Positions 33,406 through 43,770 of a stretch of DNA of 64,000 nt are shown piece after piece. Position 1 is the first letter of the stretch, and each line of letters starts with the position of its first letter. Origin of the DNA: Ruminococcus sp. (GTDB lineage Bacteria > Bacillota > Clostridia > Oscillospirales > Acutalibacteraceae). Below the pieces are notes generated by a model that ran no database searches, had not been told where the DNA came from, and saw nothing but the letters and a program-made list of their open reading frames with translations. The translations under genes and the position numbers were made by a program. The stretch spans positions 17,260 to 81,259 of the forward strand of contig JAFRGI010000011.1 in assembly GCA_017433905.1 (NCBI GenBank), read 5' to 3'.

Positions 33406-33540
33406 CTAACCAATGGGGTTGTAGTCGGGATCGGTATCATAGCCGCCGGGGTCGGGTCAAATGCCCGATATGGTGATAGCGTCCTCAATGACAAACTGCG
33501 TTACATCCATTTCCAGATATGCATATGTTTCTTTCATCAT
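33406..33540 (-). pseudogene. Small acidic peptide gene interrupted by an in-frame stop
   Basis: From ATG ATG at 33540 the frame reads MMKETYAYLEMDVTQFVIED then AITISGI and TGA (33459-33457); continuing past that stop gives PDPGGYDTDPDYNPIG and TAG (33408-33406). The two parts together resemble short Clostridial peptides of the 'MKxxYExPxxExxxFxxEDVITxSG...' kind, so I read this as a disrupted or shortened member. No good ribosome site is seen. It lies 38 bp downstream of the BspA-like gene on the same strand. Confidence 0.45.
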
Positions 33541-33578
33541 ATATGCATAATTGCAGGTTAGTTATTATCACACGCTGA

Positions 33579-35573
33579 TCAGGTGAAGAACGCGTTCGTC
33601 GCCTGATTGTACCAATAGAGCGCCTTTGCAAGGTTTGCCTGGCTTGTATTGGAGCTTTTAACCAAATTTTTCGCGTAATCGAGCGCGGAGTATTTGAAGC
33701 TTACGTCGCCTATTGTGAAGGTTTGCAGAGTATCAAGTTCAGCCGCCGGGATATCGGCATAATCCTTATAATAATAGAAATTGGATTGCTGTCCGTCAAA
33801 CTTTGACGCGTCAACGGTATCGCTTGCGCTGTTCTTCGCAAATATGTGTCTGAGAGTGTTCTTTGAGAGGAAAATCAGGCTCGTCGAGTAGTATTTCATT
33901 CCGAGCTGCTCCGTGACAGCCGCCATATCGTCGGCTTCGGCATTTCCGTTAGCCGCCTTAACCGCGTCGGTGAACATATCCGAAGTAACATCCGCCATAG
34001 TGTAACCGGTTACAATGCTGTTGGCGAGGTCGCCGGGAAGAATATTAAATACTGTTTGAGCCTTTGCGCCGTAGTCGAGCATTGTCTGGACAAGGTAAAC
34101 AAGACCGTTGTATTTATCCTCATCGTTTTCGGTCTTATATTGAACGCTGGATTTGGATTCCGGGTCAAGAATAGTTTCGGCGTATTTGCGGACACTGTAA
34201 ACCTCTGTTTCGGTTTTGCCGTTCAGGGCTGCGGTCACACGGATACCGGCTGACATTTCCGCTGCGCAGACATAGGCTGTCACCTTGATCAAATCACCGA
34301 CCGCTTGGTAGTTTGTGCCGTCAACAGTAACAGTAGTGCTGTAATCGGAAACTTCATAGAGAGGATCTTCCTGCGCCCATTCAAAATCTACCGTGAGAGT
34401 TTTGGGCTCAGACTCAACGTCTGCAGGAGTTAAGCCTGCCGCTGACGGGTCGATATAGAAGTTAACACCGATGTCGCCTTCAAGGGTGAGGCTGTGACCG
34501 GCGATGAGCTGCAGCTTCACGGTGAAGTAACCGCCGTTTACTTTGGCATAGTTAACGTCGGTTTTGCCGCTGTCATACGCAATACCGCCTGTCTTACCCT
34601 CAATAGAAGTACAACCGGAAAACATATTGCCGCTGTCGGTGACAGCGCCTGTTGACCAGTCTGTGGCTTCGGACGCAACCCGGATTGTTTCAAGAGAAGC
34701 GCAACCATAAAACATGTAAGACATATTGGTTACATTGCTTGTGTTAAAATTGCTGACGTTAAGAGTGGTAAGAGCAGAGCAATATTCGAACATATTAGCC
34801 ATATTTGTTACTTCGCTTGTGTTCAAATTGCTAATACCTTCAATTGCGGTAAGATTATAACATTTGTTAAACCACATTGCCGTGCTTGTGGGTCTCGCGT
34901 CCGCAAAGCTTGGGTCAAATACAACCTTTGTTATATTGTTTCTATTACTATACCAAGGCACGGATGTGTTACTTGTATAATTCGTATTGGAAACATCCCA
35001 CGCGTTTTCAGACGGCATATACGCGTCGCATTTAAAGGTGAGCGTGTCTGTACCGTTATATACCGCGTAGGCGGTAGCATCGGGGATAATGGTGACTGTG
35101 AACTTTGCTCCTACCTTTGTGGCAAAGTCAAAGTTTCTCAGATCAAGGCGAAGCTTAACAGTCTGGGAATCGTTCTCGGTGTCGAAGGTGATGTGGCCCG
35201 AAAAGCCCGAATGGTCGTAAACAGCATCGCTCTCAACACCGCTTCCCTCGAACACGCCGTTGAAGCTGTGTGTCCAATCGCCGTCGATAGCGAAATTAAG
35301 CCTACGGTCGTAGCCGAAGTCTACATTTTTGTACTCAATTTCCCAAACGTCGGACTCAACCTCGGTCATCTTATTTTCCGCATAAGCGGGAGCCCAACTT
35401 GCTCTGTTGAGCCATGATCCATCGCCGTTGCCGACCGTGAAAACGGAGTAGTCGCCTACCACCACGTCAGTGTCATCAGCAGCAAAAGCCGTTACTGTTG
35501 TCAAGCTCGTGAAGCACGAGAAGATAATCAGAAATGACAAAAGCAAGCTGACAGCTCTTTTTGATTTTTTTAT
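33579..35573 (-). CDS. Secreted BspA-like (DUF285 repeat) surface protein
   Basis: About 664 residues. After an export signal (SLLLSFLIIFSCFTSLTTVTAFA) comes a beta-rich region (about 35-160, FAIDGDWTHSFNGVF...), then DUF285/BspA-type leucine-rich repeats (ISNLNTSEVTNMANMFEYCSALTTLNVSNFNTSNVTNMSYMFYGCASLETIRV), then a domain beginning GHSLTLEGDIGVNFYIDPS that recurs in Ruminococcus exported proteins. No sortase motif. The only start with correct ribosome-site spacing (AAAAGGGG, 9 bases) is an ATA at 35573, which also supplies the basic KKSKR n-region of the signal; an internal TTG at 35546 would lack it. Bracketed by family 1 elements. Confidence 0.7.
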   Translation of the reverse strand: MKKSKRAVSLLLSFLIIFSCFTSLTTVTAFAADDTDVVVGDYSVFTVGNGDGSWLNRASWAPAYAENKMTEVESDVWEIEYKNVDFGYDRRLNFAIDGDWTHSFNGVFEGSGVESDAVYDHSGFSGHITFDTENDSQTVKLRLDLRNFDFATKVGAKFTVTIIPDATAYAVYNGTDTLTFKCDAYMPSENAWDVSNTNYTSNTSVPWYSNRNNITKVVFDPSFADARPTSTAMWFNKCYNLTAIEGISNLNTSEVTNMANMFEYCSALTTLNVSNFNTSNVTNMSYMFYGCASLETIRVASEATDWSTGAVTDSGNMFSGCTSIEGKTGGIAYDSGKTDVNYAKVNGGYFTVKLQLIAGHSLTLEGDIGVNFYIDPSAAGLTPADVESEPKTLTVDFEWAQEDPLYEVSDYSTTVTVDGTNYQAVGDLIKVTAYVCAAEMSAGIRVTAALNGKTETEVYSVRKYAETILDPESKSSVQYKTENDEDKYNGLVYLVQTMLDYGAKAQTVFNILPGDLANSIVTGYTMADVTSDMFTDAVKAANGNAEADDMAAVTEQLGMKYYSTSLIFLSKNTLRHIFAKNSASDTVDASKFDGQQSNFYYYKDYADIPAAELDTLQTFTIGDVSFKYSALDYAKNLVKSSNTSQANLAKALYWYNQATNAFFT

Positions 35574-35671
35574 TAAATGATTCCCCTTTTCTTTTCAATA
35601 ATTTGCAAAATTACAATCCCAAATATTTTACCATATTTCTCAAAAAAAATGCAATAAAAATCGTGCTTCTA

Positions 35672-35841
35672 TTCACGGCAACATCGCACAATTCACGGTG
35701 CACGCCTTGCCGGAATATTATTCCGGCATATTATCCCCAAATCAGCGCCCATACGTCAGTATGCGCACTGATTATTTATTCAATCTGACGAAAAATTTTA
35801 CGGTGCAATCCACACGTCTGAATTATGCGGCATTGCATTAA
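35672..35841. repeat. Palindromic element, family 1 (copy C)
   Basis: 170 bp aligning along its full length with copy B in reverse orientation; ends GGCAACATCGCACAATTC and TTATGCGGCATTGCATTAA, centre CATACGTCAGTATG. It lies just upstream of the BspA-like gene, while copy B lies downstream of it. Confidence 0.85.
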
Positions 35842-35856
35842 ATAATCTTATTAACA

Positions 35857-35900
35857 AAAACCAACACTATGAAGAAGATTGTCTCCATAGTGTTGGTTTT
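35857..35900. terminator. Bidirectional terminator after rny
   Basis: AAACCAACACTATG and its exact complement with a 14-base loop and A/T flanks. Confidence 0.85.
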
Positions 35901-35979
35901 ATCCTATTCGATTGTCATTTTTTCGTTAAAAGCCTCACGCTTTTCGCTGCCTGTATTTGTTTTATACAGTTTATTTGGT

Positions 35980-37533
35980 TTATTTGGCGAATTCTGACGC
36001 GCGGCTTTCGCGAATGATATTGACCTTGATTTGTCCGGGGTAATCAAGCTCATCTTCAATTTTTTGGCAAATTTCTCTGGCAAGCGGTACCATGCGGTCA
36101 TCCTTGACGACCTCGGGCTTGACCATGACGCGCACCTCGCGTCCTGCCTGAATAGCAAAGGAACGCTCAACGCCGTTGAAAGAGGCAGCAACCTCTTCGA
36201 GCTTTTGCAGACGCTTGATGTAATTTTCCACATTTTCGCGCCTTGCGCCGGGTCTGGCTGCGGAGAGTGCATCTGCTGCCTGTACCAGACATGCGACGAT
36301 GGTTTTTGCCTCCACATCACCGTGGTGCGCGTGGATGGCGTGGATTACCGCGTCGCTTTCCTTGTATCTTCTGGCAAGATCAACGCCGATCTGGATATGT
36401 GTTCCCTCTACCTCGTGGTCGATCGCCTTGCCGATATCATGCAACAAGCCCGCGCGCTTGGCGAGGATGGGATCAATGCCCAGCTCGCTTGCCATCATGC
36501 CGGCGAGATAAGCGACCTCACGGGAGTGATCGAGTACGTTTTGACCGTAGCTGGTGCGGTAACGCAGTCTGCCGAGCATTTTGATCAGCTCGGGATGGAT
36601 GTTGTGGATGCCGAGTTCGAGCACGGCACGTTCGCCTTCGCGCTTGATGGTAGAATCTACCTCGCGTTTGGCTTTTTCCACGGTTTCTTCAATGCGTGCA
36701 GGATGAATGCGTCCGTCGGAAATGAGACGTTCAAGCGCCAATCTCGCCACCTCGCGCCGTACGGGCTCGAAGCAGGAGAGCGTGATCGCTTCAGGCGTGT
36801 CATCGATGATTAAATCAACGCCCGTCAGCGTTTCGATCGTCCGGATGTTGCGTCCTTCCCTTCCGATGATTCTTCCCTTCATCTCGTCATTGGGGAGAGG
36901 CACGACAGAAATTGTCGCCTCTGTGACCTGCTCGGCGGCAAGTCGCTGAATAGACAGTGAAATGATATTGCGGGCTTTTTCGTCCGCTTCTTCCTTGAGC
37001 TGCGCCTGATACTCCATGATCTTAACGGATTTCTCGTGTGCGAGCTCGTATTCCAGTTGGGAAAGCAAGTAACCTTTTGCCTGTTCTGCCGTATAGCCCG
37101 AAATTTTCTCGAGCATTTCAAACTGGCTTTTCTTGAGAGTCTCAATCTCTTCCAGTTTTGCGTCGGCTTCCTTGAGTTTTTTATTGACGCGCTCGTCCTT
37201 TTTCTCCAAGTTATCAAGCTTGCGGTCGAGCGTTTCTTCCTTTTGCTGGATGCGGCGTTCCTGACGCTGTACTTCCTTGCGTCTGTCGGAGATTTCTTTC
37301 TCGCTCTCGTTACGGAAACGGTGAACCTCGTCCTTACCCTCAAGGACATACTCCTTCTTTTTCGCCTCGGCAGTCTTGATGGCATCTGCAACGATGCGTT
37401 TTGCTTCTTCCTCGGCGCTGCCGATTTCTTTTTCGGCTGTGTTCTTGCGCACGTTGATACCGATAACAACGCCGATAGCTCCGCCTGCCAGCAATGCGAC
37501 AACGATCAAAATGATCGCAACAAATAACTGCAT
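35980..37533 (-). CDS. rny: Ribonuclease Y
   Basis: A 517-residue membrane-anchored endoribonuclease that initiates mRNA decay in Firmicutes. An N-terminal transmembrane helix (about 3-28) is followed by a long charged coiled coil (about 30-180), a KH domain with [25 protein letters not shown], and the HD phosphodiesterase domain with [22 protein letters not shown] and [17 protein letters not shown] lies 9 bases before the ATG at 37533 and only 3 before another ATG at 37539, so the former is preferred. The leader is over 330 nt long. Confidence 0.94.
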   Translation of the reverse strand: MQLFVAIILIVVALLAGGAIGVVIGINVRKNTAEKEIGSAEEEAKRIVADAIKTAEAKKKEYVLEGKDEVHRFRNESEKEISDRRKEVQRQERRIQQKEETLDRKLDNLEKKDERVNKKLKEADAKLEEIETLKKSQFEMLEKISGYTAEQAKGYLLSQLEYELAHEKSVKIMEYQAQLKEEADEKARNIISLSIQRLAAEQVTEATISVVPLPNDEMKGRIIGREGRNIRTIETLTGVDLIIDDTPEAITLSCFEPVRREVARLALERLISDGRIHPARIEETVEKAKREVDSTIKREGERAVLELGIHNIHPELIKMLGRLRYRTSYGQNVLDHSREVAYLAGMMASELGIDPILAKRAGLLHDIGKAIDHEVEGTHIQIGVDLARRYKESDAVIHAIHAHHGDVEAKTIVACLVQAADALSAARPGARRENVENYIKRLQKLEEVAASFNGVERSFAIQAGREVRVMVKPEVVKDDRMVPLAREICQKIEDELDYPGQIKVNIIRESRASEFAK

Positions 37534-37888
37534 TCGCATGACACCTCCTTTTCATTAGTACTTTTTCAAAGTTTTTATTCTCCGTCAAAAAGACTCCGAA
37601 GGTGCCGTTAATCAAGATATTCAGTTATATTCAGTTTTCATGCAATATTTTTACTATTAACAGGAAATTATCTGCCTCGCCGCTGAAGATAATCGCGGAT
37701 AACGGCATCGTCTCAGCGTGCGGGAAAGAGCGTCCTTAGCGCTTTTTATATCCAAGTAACAAATTGGCTATGAAAAGGTATAAAAAATATCTATAATAAA
37801 CGGCCCTTTCATAAGAGTCTGATTCAAAAGACAGGGGCGGCAGTGAAAACCGCTCCTAAAAATACGCGAAAAACCGTATTTTATATTA

Positions 37889-37917
37889 ATTTTAATATAA
37901 AATCAAGATATTGTCAA
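37889..37917 (-). promoter_or_regulatory. Promoter of rny, with long leader
   Basis: Minus-strand TTGACA (37917-37912), 17-bp spacer, TAAAAT (37894-37889). The predicted leader (about 37540-37880) holds no RNA family that I recognise; nor does the stretch up to the gap promoter. Confidence 0.6.
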
Positions 37918-38062
37918 GATGGGGACAACATATTCTGCAGAAAATTCACTATAATACAGGATAAAGTATGTAAAAAATGCGAAGCGCCTCTCTTCGCGCG
38001 CGGCGTTTAAGGGAAGAGCGTGTGAAAATTTCTTAAAAATTTGTTAATTTTTCATCAAACTA

Positions 38063-38091
38063 TTGAATAAATGAAAAAAATGTAATATAAT
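38063..38091 (+). promoter_or_regulatory. Promoter of gap
   Basis: TTGAAT (38063-38068), 17-bp spacer, TATAAT (38086-38091), followed by AGGAGG just before the start codon. Confidence 0.7.
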
Positions 38092-38124
38092 ATACGTAAT
38101 CTTAAATTTAGGAGGAATTGAATT

Positions 38125-39156
38125 ATGTCAGTAAAAGTTGCAATTAACGGCTTTGGTCGTATCGGACGTCTTGCTTTCAGACAGATGTTCGGAGCAGAGG
38201 GTTATGAGGTTGTCGCAATCAACGACCTGACTGATCCCAAAATGCTCGCAAATCTGCTTAAGTATGATACAGCACAAAAGGGTTACTGCGGCGTTATCGG
38301 TGAGAATCTTCACACGGTAGAGGCCAAGGAGAACTCCATTGTTGTTGACGGAAAGGAAATCACTATCTATGCAAAGGCAAACGCTGCTGAGCTGCCTTGG
38401 GGCGAGATTGGTGTAGATGTTGTTCTGGAGTGCACAGGTTTTTATTGCTCCAAGGCAAAGAGTCAGGCACACATTGATGCCGGCGCAAAGAAGGTGGTTA
38501 TCTCCGCTCCCGCAGGTAAGGATCTTCCCACGGTTGTATTCAGCGTAAATGAAAATGTTCTTACCGCAGATGACAAGATTATCTCCGCGGCTTCATGCAC
38601 CACTAACTGTCTTGCTCCCATGGCGGATACGCTCAACAAGTATGCGCCCATCCAGAGCGGAATCATGAGCACCATCCATGCTTACACAGGCGATCAGATG
38701 ATCCTCGATGGTCCTCACAGAAAGGGTGACCTCAGAAGAGCCAGAGCGGGTGCAGCTAATATTGTCCCCAACTCCACCGGAGCTGCAAAGGCGATCGGTC
38801 TCGTTATTCCCGAGCTCGACGGCAAGCTTATCGGTTCCGCACAGCGTGTGCCGGTTCCCACAGGTTCTACTACCATTTTGACCGCTGTTGTCAAAGGAAA
38901 GGACGTTACTGTTGAGGGTATAAACGCTGCAATGAAGGCAGCTGCTTCCGATTCTTTCGGCTACAATGAGGATCCCATTGTTTCCTCCGATGTTATCGGC
39001 ATGCGTTACGGCTCCTTGTTCGACGCAACCCAGACAATGGTTTCCAAGGTTGGCGACGACCTCTATGAGGTTCAGGTTGTTTCATGGTATGACAACGAGA
39101 ACTCCTACACCAGCCAGATGGTCAGAACTATTAAATATTTTGCTGAGTTGGGCTGA
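38125..39156 (+). CDS. gap: Glyceraldehyde-3-phosphate dehydrogenase
   Basis: A 343-residue NAD-dependent glycolytic enzyme. The Rossmann motif [13 protein letters not shown] (about 7-19), the catalytic Cys in [12 protein letters not shown], the His in the HAYTGDQ segment, and [15 protein letters not shown] near the C-terminus are all present. Codon choice and the near-perfect ribosome site suggest high expression. It is monocistronic, ending at a strong terminator. Confidence 0.97.
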   Translation: MSVKVAINGFGRIGRLAFRQMFGAEGYEVVAINDLTDPKMLANLLKYDTAQKGYCGVIGENLHTVEAKENSIVVDGKEITIYAKANAAELPWGEIGVDVVLECTGFYCSKAKSQAHIDAGAKKVVISAPAGKDLPTVVFSVNENVLTADDKIISAASCTTNCLAPMADTLNKYAPIQSGIMSTIHAYTGDQMILDGPHRKGDLRRARAGAANIVPNSTGAAKAIGLVIPELDGKLIGSAQRVPVPTGSTTILTAVVKGKDVTVEGINAAMKAAASDSFGYNEDPIVSSDVIGMRYGSLFDATQTMVSKVGDDLYEVQVVSWYDNENSYTSQMVRTIKYFAELG

Positions 39157-39216
39157 TTTTTCAGCGTAAGGGAGTGCGCAAAGTATTTGCGCGGTTCCTG
39201 TTGAAACAAGAACACA

Positions 39217-39261
39217 ACGGAAGGGCTTGATGAATTTCGAGCTCTTCCGTTTTTCTTTTTT
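39217..39261 (+). terminator. Terminator of gap
   Basis: ACGGAAG-G-GCT paired with AGC-T-CTTCCGT, then a long T-rich tail. Confidence 0.85.
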
Positions 39262-39374
39262 GTGGATTGACAAAATCCGATGTTTATCGTCTGCTTTTTT
39301 TCAAGTACAACAAAAATTTGTATATTTTTTATAAAAAATACACGAAAAATTCGTTTGTGAATTTTTCAATTTGC

Positions 39375-39403
39375 TTGAAATTACCATAATTTTTTGGTAT
39401 GAT
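39375..39403 (+). promoter_or_regulatory. Promoter of the glycogen operon
   Basis: TTGAAA (39375-39380), 17-bp spacer, TATGAT (39398-39403). The spacer contains an ACCA...TGGT dyad (about 39383-39398) that could be an operator. Confidence 0.6.
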
Positions 39404-39453
39404 ATAGTTAGGCATTATTATACCATGCAAACACGGATGGAGGAATTGCATAT

Positions 39454-41352
39454 ATGAATTACAGTCTGAGCGAGGAGCGCTCTGCGCCTGCGATGTTTGC
39501 AGGCGGAGACGGCGCGTTCAGTTATGAATATTTCGGTGTACATCTTACGCAAAAGGATGAAAAAAAAGGCGCTGTATTTAGGGTTTGGGCTCCGAACGCG
39601 CAGTATGTATCTGTGATAGGAACCTTTAACGACTGGAATGACGCTGCCAATTTTATGAATCGTAACAGTGACGGCATATGGGAGCTGTTCGTCCCGGGAG
39701 TGCGATCAGGGGATATTTACAAATTTTGTATTGGTACAATGCGGTCTGAAAAAATCCTGAAAGCAGATCCGTTTGCATTTTACGCGGAAGTTCGGCCGGG
39801 CAACGCATCCGTAGTGTTTGACCTTTCGTCTTACGAATGGGGAGACGGAGACTGGGCAGCGCACCGTGAATCGGCAGATTCACTCAAGCTGCCGATGAGT
39901 ATATATGAGATCCATGCGGGCTCGTGGAAGCGCAATCCGGACGGTAGTTTTTATACATACCGTCAGTTGGCGGACGAGCTGACCGGGTATTTGGTGGATA
40001 TGCATTTTACGCATGTCCAGTTCATGCCGCTGATGGAGCATCCCTTCGATTTGAGCTGGGGATATCAGACCACAGGCTATTTTGCTGCTACCTCGCGCTT
40101 TGGTACGCCTGCCGATCTGATGTATCTGATTGATACCCTCCATCGCCACCATATCGGTGTCATTATGGACTGGGTACCCTCTAATTTTCCGAAGGACAGT
40201 TTTGCACTTGCCCAGTTTGACGGCACGGCTCTTTATGAAAGCGAGGATCCCAAGCTGGGGGAACGACCGTCGTGGGATACCTGTTTGTTTGATTTTACTC
40301 GTCCGGAGGTTGTCAGTTTTCTGATATCGTCCGCTGTATTTTGGTTTAAGGTGTTTCACATTGACGGGTTGCGCGTCGGTGCGCTGTCGTCCATGCTCTA
40401 TCTGGACTACGGCAAAAAGGACGGCGAATGGGAGCCGAACCGTTTCGGCGGTAAGGAAAACCTGGAATCCGTCGATTTTATCAAGCGTCTGAATACAGCG
40501 GTTCATCTGTTTTGTCCGCATGCCCTGATGTTTGCTCAGGAAACGGCAGCGTGGCCGAGGATCACACACAAGGTCGAGGAGGGCGGTCTCGGTTTCGACT
40601 ATAAGTGGAACCGCGGTTGGATGAATGATATGCTCCACTACATGACGCTGGATCCCAAGTGGCGTCCCTTTAATCATGATAACCTTACATTCAGCTTTTT
40701 CTATGCCTTTTCCGAGCATTTTGTCCTCCCCGTTTCGCACGACGAGGTTTCCAACGGCAAGGGTTCCATTCTCAGCAAAGTGCATGGTAACGGCGGCGAC
40801 AGACTGGCGGGTTTGCGGGCGTTTTTGACGTATATGTTTGCGCATCCCGGCAAAAAGCTGATATTTATGGGCTCGGAGATCGGCCAGCTGGAGGAGTGGA
40901 ATGCGAACGGAAGCATAGACTGGGAGTTTCTCGAAAGCAGGAATCACGCTCAGTTACAGGTATTTTACCGCGAACTCAACCGCTTCTATATCGAAAATCC
41001 GCCGCTCTATGAGATGGACGCCATCTGGAAGGGTTTCGACTGGATTCATCACGACGACTATACCAACTCCGTAATCGCCTTCAAGCGCACGGATGAAAGC
41101 GGCAACGAGATTATCGCGATCTGCAATTTCCAGCCTGTCAGCCATGAAAAATACAGCATCGGTGTGCCGCTTCCGGGTGTTTACAAAGAGGTGTTTAACT
41201 CCGATGACGAACGCTACGGCGGCAGCGGCGTGGTTAACAGCGAACCGCTGCATACGGAGCCAATGAAGATTCACGGCTGTCAGCAGGGGGTTACCTTGAC
41301 GATTCCGCCGATCGGTGTGGTGTATCTGCGCTATATGAGCGAATCCGGATAA
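39454..41352 (+). CDS. GlgB-like 1,4-alpha-glucan branching enzyme homologue, probably inactive
   Basis: A 632-residue protein aligning throughout with bacterial branching enzymes: N-terminal CBM48-type beta-sandwich (about 25-130), GH13_9 barrel (about 150-530) and C-terminal beta domain. The hallmark sequences HPFDLSWGYQTTGYFA, DWVP, EWEPNRFGGKENLE, GFDYKWNRGWMND and VLPVSHDE are there. But the nucleophile Asp (E. coli Asp405) is Gly309, the acid/base Glu (Glu458) is Gln362 and the region I His (His340) is Asn244; the 53-residue spacing between the first two is unchanged. His429-Asp430 are kept. It opens the glg operon, 73 bp before glgC. I infer a structural, glucan-binding or regulatory role. 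Confidence 0.85.
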   Translation: MNYSLSEERSAPAMFAGGDGAFSYEYFGVHLTQKDEKKGAVFRVWAPNAQYVSVIGTFNDWNDAANFMNRNSDGIWELFVPGVRSGDIYKFCIGTMRSEKILKADPFAFYAEVRPGNASVVFDLSSYEWGDGDWAAHRESADSLKLPMSIYEIHAGSWKRNPDGSFYTYRQLADELTGYLVDMHFTHVQFMPLMEHPFDLSWGYQTTGYFAATSRFGTPADLMYLIDTLHRHHIGVIMDWVPSNFPKDSFALAQFDGTALYESEDPKLGERPSWDTCLFDFTRPEVVSFLISSAVFWFKVFHIDGLRVGALSSMLYLDYGKKDGEWEPNRFGGKENLESVDFIKRLNTAVHLFCPHALMFAQETAAWPRITHKVEEGGLGFDYKWNRGWMNDMLHYMTLDPKWRPFNHDNLTFSFFYAFSEHFVLPVSHDEVSNGKGSILSKVHGNGGDRLAGLRAFLTYMFAHPGKKLIFMGSEIGQLEEWNANGSIDWEFLESRNHAQLQVFYRELNRFYIENPPLYEMDAIWKGFDWIHHDDYTNSVIAFKRTDESGNEIIAICNFQPVSHEKYSIGVPLPGVYKEVFNSDDERYGGSGVVNSEPLHTEPMKIHGCQQGVTLTIPPIGVVYLRYMSESG

Positions 41353-41425
41353 CACGGGCGTATTTGTTCATTCATTTTGGTTTGTTGTGTAATCATATTA
41401 AACTATCATATCGGAGGTTATTTCA

Positions 41426-42637
41426 ATGCAAATGTTTCCAAAACAAGAAGTAGTTGCGATGCTTCTTGCGGGTGGTCAGGGGTCGCGTCTGGGGGTTCTG
41501 ACAAAGAAGCTCGCAAAGCCCGCCGTACCTTTTGGCGGAAAGTATCGTATTATCGATTTTCCGCTGTCTAACTGTGTGAACTCGGGTGTTGAGGCTGTTG
41601 GTATCCTGACACAGTATCAGCCGCTGATTCTGACGGAATATATTGGCAACGGACAGCCGTGGGATCTTGACGGCATGCACTCGGGAGTCAACTGTCTGAG
41701 TCCGTATCAGGCGATCCAGGGCGCCAACTGGTATTCGGGTACAGCCAATGCCATTTATCAGAATATTACCTATATTGAGCGCTATGATCCCGACTATGTG
41801 GTCATTCTTTCGGGCGATCATATTTACAAGATGGATTACAACAAGATGCTGGAGTTTCACAAGGAGAAGAATGCCGCCTGCACGATTGCGGTCATCGACG
41901 TTCCGCTGGAGGAGGCTTCGCGTTTCGGTATTCTCAACACCCGTGAGGACGGCGAAATCTATGAATTTGACGAAAAGCCGGAGTGCCCCAAGAGCACCAA
42001 CGCATCTATGGGTATTTATATATTCAGCTGGAAGGAGCTGCGCAAATACCTTACAGAGGATGAGAAAAATGAAAATTCCAGCCATGACTTCGGCAAGGAT
42101 GTGCTCCCTGCCATGCTCGCCGCAGGCGAGAAAATGTTTGCCTATCCTTTTGAGGGTTACTGGAAGGACGTCGGTACGATCGACAGCCTTTGGGAGGCAA
42201 ATATGGATTTGCTCGACCCCAAAGTGACTCTTGACCTTAAGGATATTTATTCCCGCAATCCCATGATGCCGCCGCATTATGTGTCTGCCGACGCGAATAT
42301 TCAGAATTCTATGATCGCGGACGGCTGCAACGTGGAGGGTGATTTGGAGTTTTCGATTCTTTTTGCGGGAGTCACCGTCGGCAAAGGCGCGGTCGTCAAT
42401 TCTTCCATCATTATGCCCGGCGCAGTCATTGAGGAAGGCGCCAACGTGCAGTTTGCCATTGTTGCCGAGAACACGGTGATCGGCAAGAATGCCAAGGTTG
42501 GTCAGAGTCCCGAGACTATGGAAAACCGCGATGAATGGGGCATTACGGTTGTTGGTGAGAATACGGTTATCGCCGACGGCGTGGTTATTCCCGCAAACCG
42601 GATGATTGACACAGATACGGAGGTAACAGCAGAATGA
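41426..42637 (+). CDS. glgC: Glucose-1-phosphate adenylyltransferase, catalytic subunit
   Basis: A 403-residue enzyme making ADP-glucose from glucose-1-phosphate and ATP. The nucleotide-binding [32 protein letters not shown] (about 14-45), the catalytic Asp in [11 protein letters not shown], the sugar-phosphate site FDEKP and the C-terminal left-handed beta-helix (about 285-390) are intact. CGGAGGTT precedes the ATG. Its stop overlaps the glgD start by 4 bases, so the two subunits are probably made in balance. Confidence 0.96.
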   Translation: MQMFPKQEVVAMLLAGGQGSRLGVLTKKLAKPAVPFGGKYRIIDFPLSNCVNSGVEAVGILTQYQPLILTEYIGNGQPWDLDGMHSGVNCLSPYQAIQGANWYSGTANAIYQNITYIERYDPDYVVILSGDHIYKMDYNKMLEFHKEKNAACTIAVIDVPLEEASRFGILNTREDGEIYEFDEKPECPKSTNASMGIYIFSWKELRKYLTEDEKNENSSHDFGKDVLPAMLAAGEKMFAYPFEGYWKDVGTIDSLWEANMDLLDPKVTLDLKDIYSRNPMMPPHYVSADANIQNSMIADGCNVEGDLEFSILFAGVTVGKGAVVNSSIIMPGAVIEEGANVQFAIVAENTVIGKNAKVGQSPETMENRDEWGITVVGENTVIADGVVIPANRMIDTDTEVTAE

Positions 42638-43743
42638 GAAGTAACGATGTACTCGGCTTTATCTTTGCCGGCACTTTAGATGAGAAAATCCCGGAGCTTG
42701 CCGTTTCCCGTACGACGGCGAGCGTGCCCATCGGCGGAAAGTACCGTGTTATTGACTTTGTGCTTTCCAATATGACAAATTCCGGTATCAATAACGTGGG
42801 CATTGTTGCGCAGAGCAACTTTCTTTCCCTGACCGATCATGTCGGTTCGGGCAGCGCCTATGATCTTTCCAAAAGAAGAAGTAATCTGACGCTGTTGACG
42901 CCCTACGGCGGTAATTCCTTTTCCAATGCAGTGGAGACGATTTATAATATTCACGGTTATCTGGAGCATTGCCGCGAGGAATACGTGCTGATCGAACAGG
43001 GTAATGTTATTACCAATTTTGATTACAATGCGCTGTTTGATTTTCATTCCAAAAATAATTCCGACATCACGTTTATCTATAAAAAGTGCGTCGTGCCTGC
43101 GGGGTATGATCGCCCGGTTACCCTTGAAATAGATGAGTCGGGCAAGGTGAACCAAATTTATGTGAAGCCCGATAACATGGCGGAGGAGAGCAATTTTATG
43201 TACGGTGCGCTCTTGCTTCGCAAGGAGGTGCTGATGAATGAAATTCGCGAGGCGCTGAGCCGCAATCAGCTCGATATCAAGCGCGTATTTCAGGAAACGG
43301 TCGGCAAATTCCGCGCATTCGCCTTTGAGAACAAAGGATATACCTCGTTTGTCAGTTCCATTAACGCCTACTTTAGCTTCAATATGGATCTGATGAAAAA
43401 AGAGGTGCGCGACGAATTGTTCGACCCTAAGCGTCCCATCTACACCAAGGTGCGCGACGACGCGCCCTCGCGTTACGGTCTGGAGAGCAAGGTGAAGAAT
43501 TCTATCATTGCGCAGGGTTGTGTGATTGACGGTGAGGTGGAGAACTGCGTCATTTCCAAAGGCGTTTATGTCGGCAAAGGGGCAAGATTGTCGAACTGTA
43601 TCGTCATGCAGGACAGCCATATCGGTGCAGATACTAATTTGAATTATGTTATTATTGATAAGGATGTGCAGATTAAGGATGGTCGTTCCTTGATGGGATT
43701 CGAGTCATACCCCAGCTATATTGCCAAAAAATCTGTTGTCTAA
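42634..43743 (+). CDS. glgD: Glucose-1-phosphate adenylyltransferase, regulatory subunit GlgD
   Basis: A 369-residue GlgC paralogue. The pyrophosphorylase signature loop is replaced by [32 protein letters not shown], which lacks the Gly-rich Arg motif, and the catalytic Asp position reads [12 protein letters not shown]. This is the typical GlgD of Firmicutes, which is inactive alone and modulates GlgC. The C-terminal beta-helix is present. It overlaps glgC by four bases. Confidence 0.93.
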   Translation: MRSNDVLGFIFAGTLDEKIPELAVSRTTASVPIGGKYRVIDFVLSNMTNSGINNVGIVAQSNFLSLTDHVGSGSAYDLSKRRSNLTLLTPYGGNSFSNAVETIYNIHGYLEHCREEYVLIEQGNVITNFDYNALFDFHSKNNSDITFIYKKCVVPAGYDRPVTLEIDESGKVNQIYVKPDNMAEESNFMYGALLLRKEVLMNEIREALSRNQLDIKRVFQETVGKFRAFAFENKGYTSFVSSINAYFSFNMDLMKKEVRDELFDPKRPIYTKVRDDAPSRYGLESKVKNSIIAQGCVIDGEVENCVISKGVYVGKGARLSNCIVMQDSHIGADTNLNYVIIDKDVQIKDGRSLMGFESYPSYIAKKSVV

Positions 43744-43770
43744 TAGAGTTCATTATAGGAGGAAAACAAC

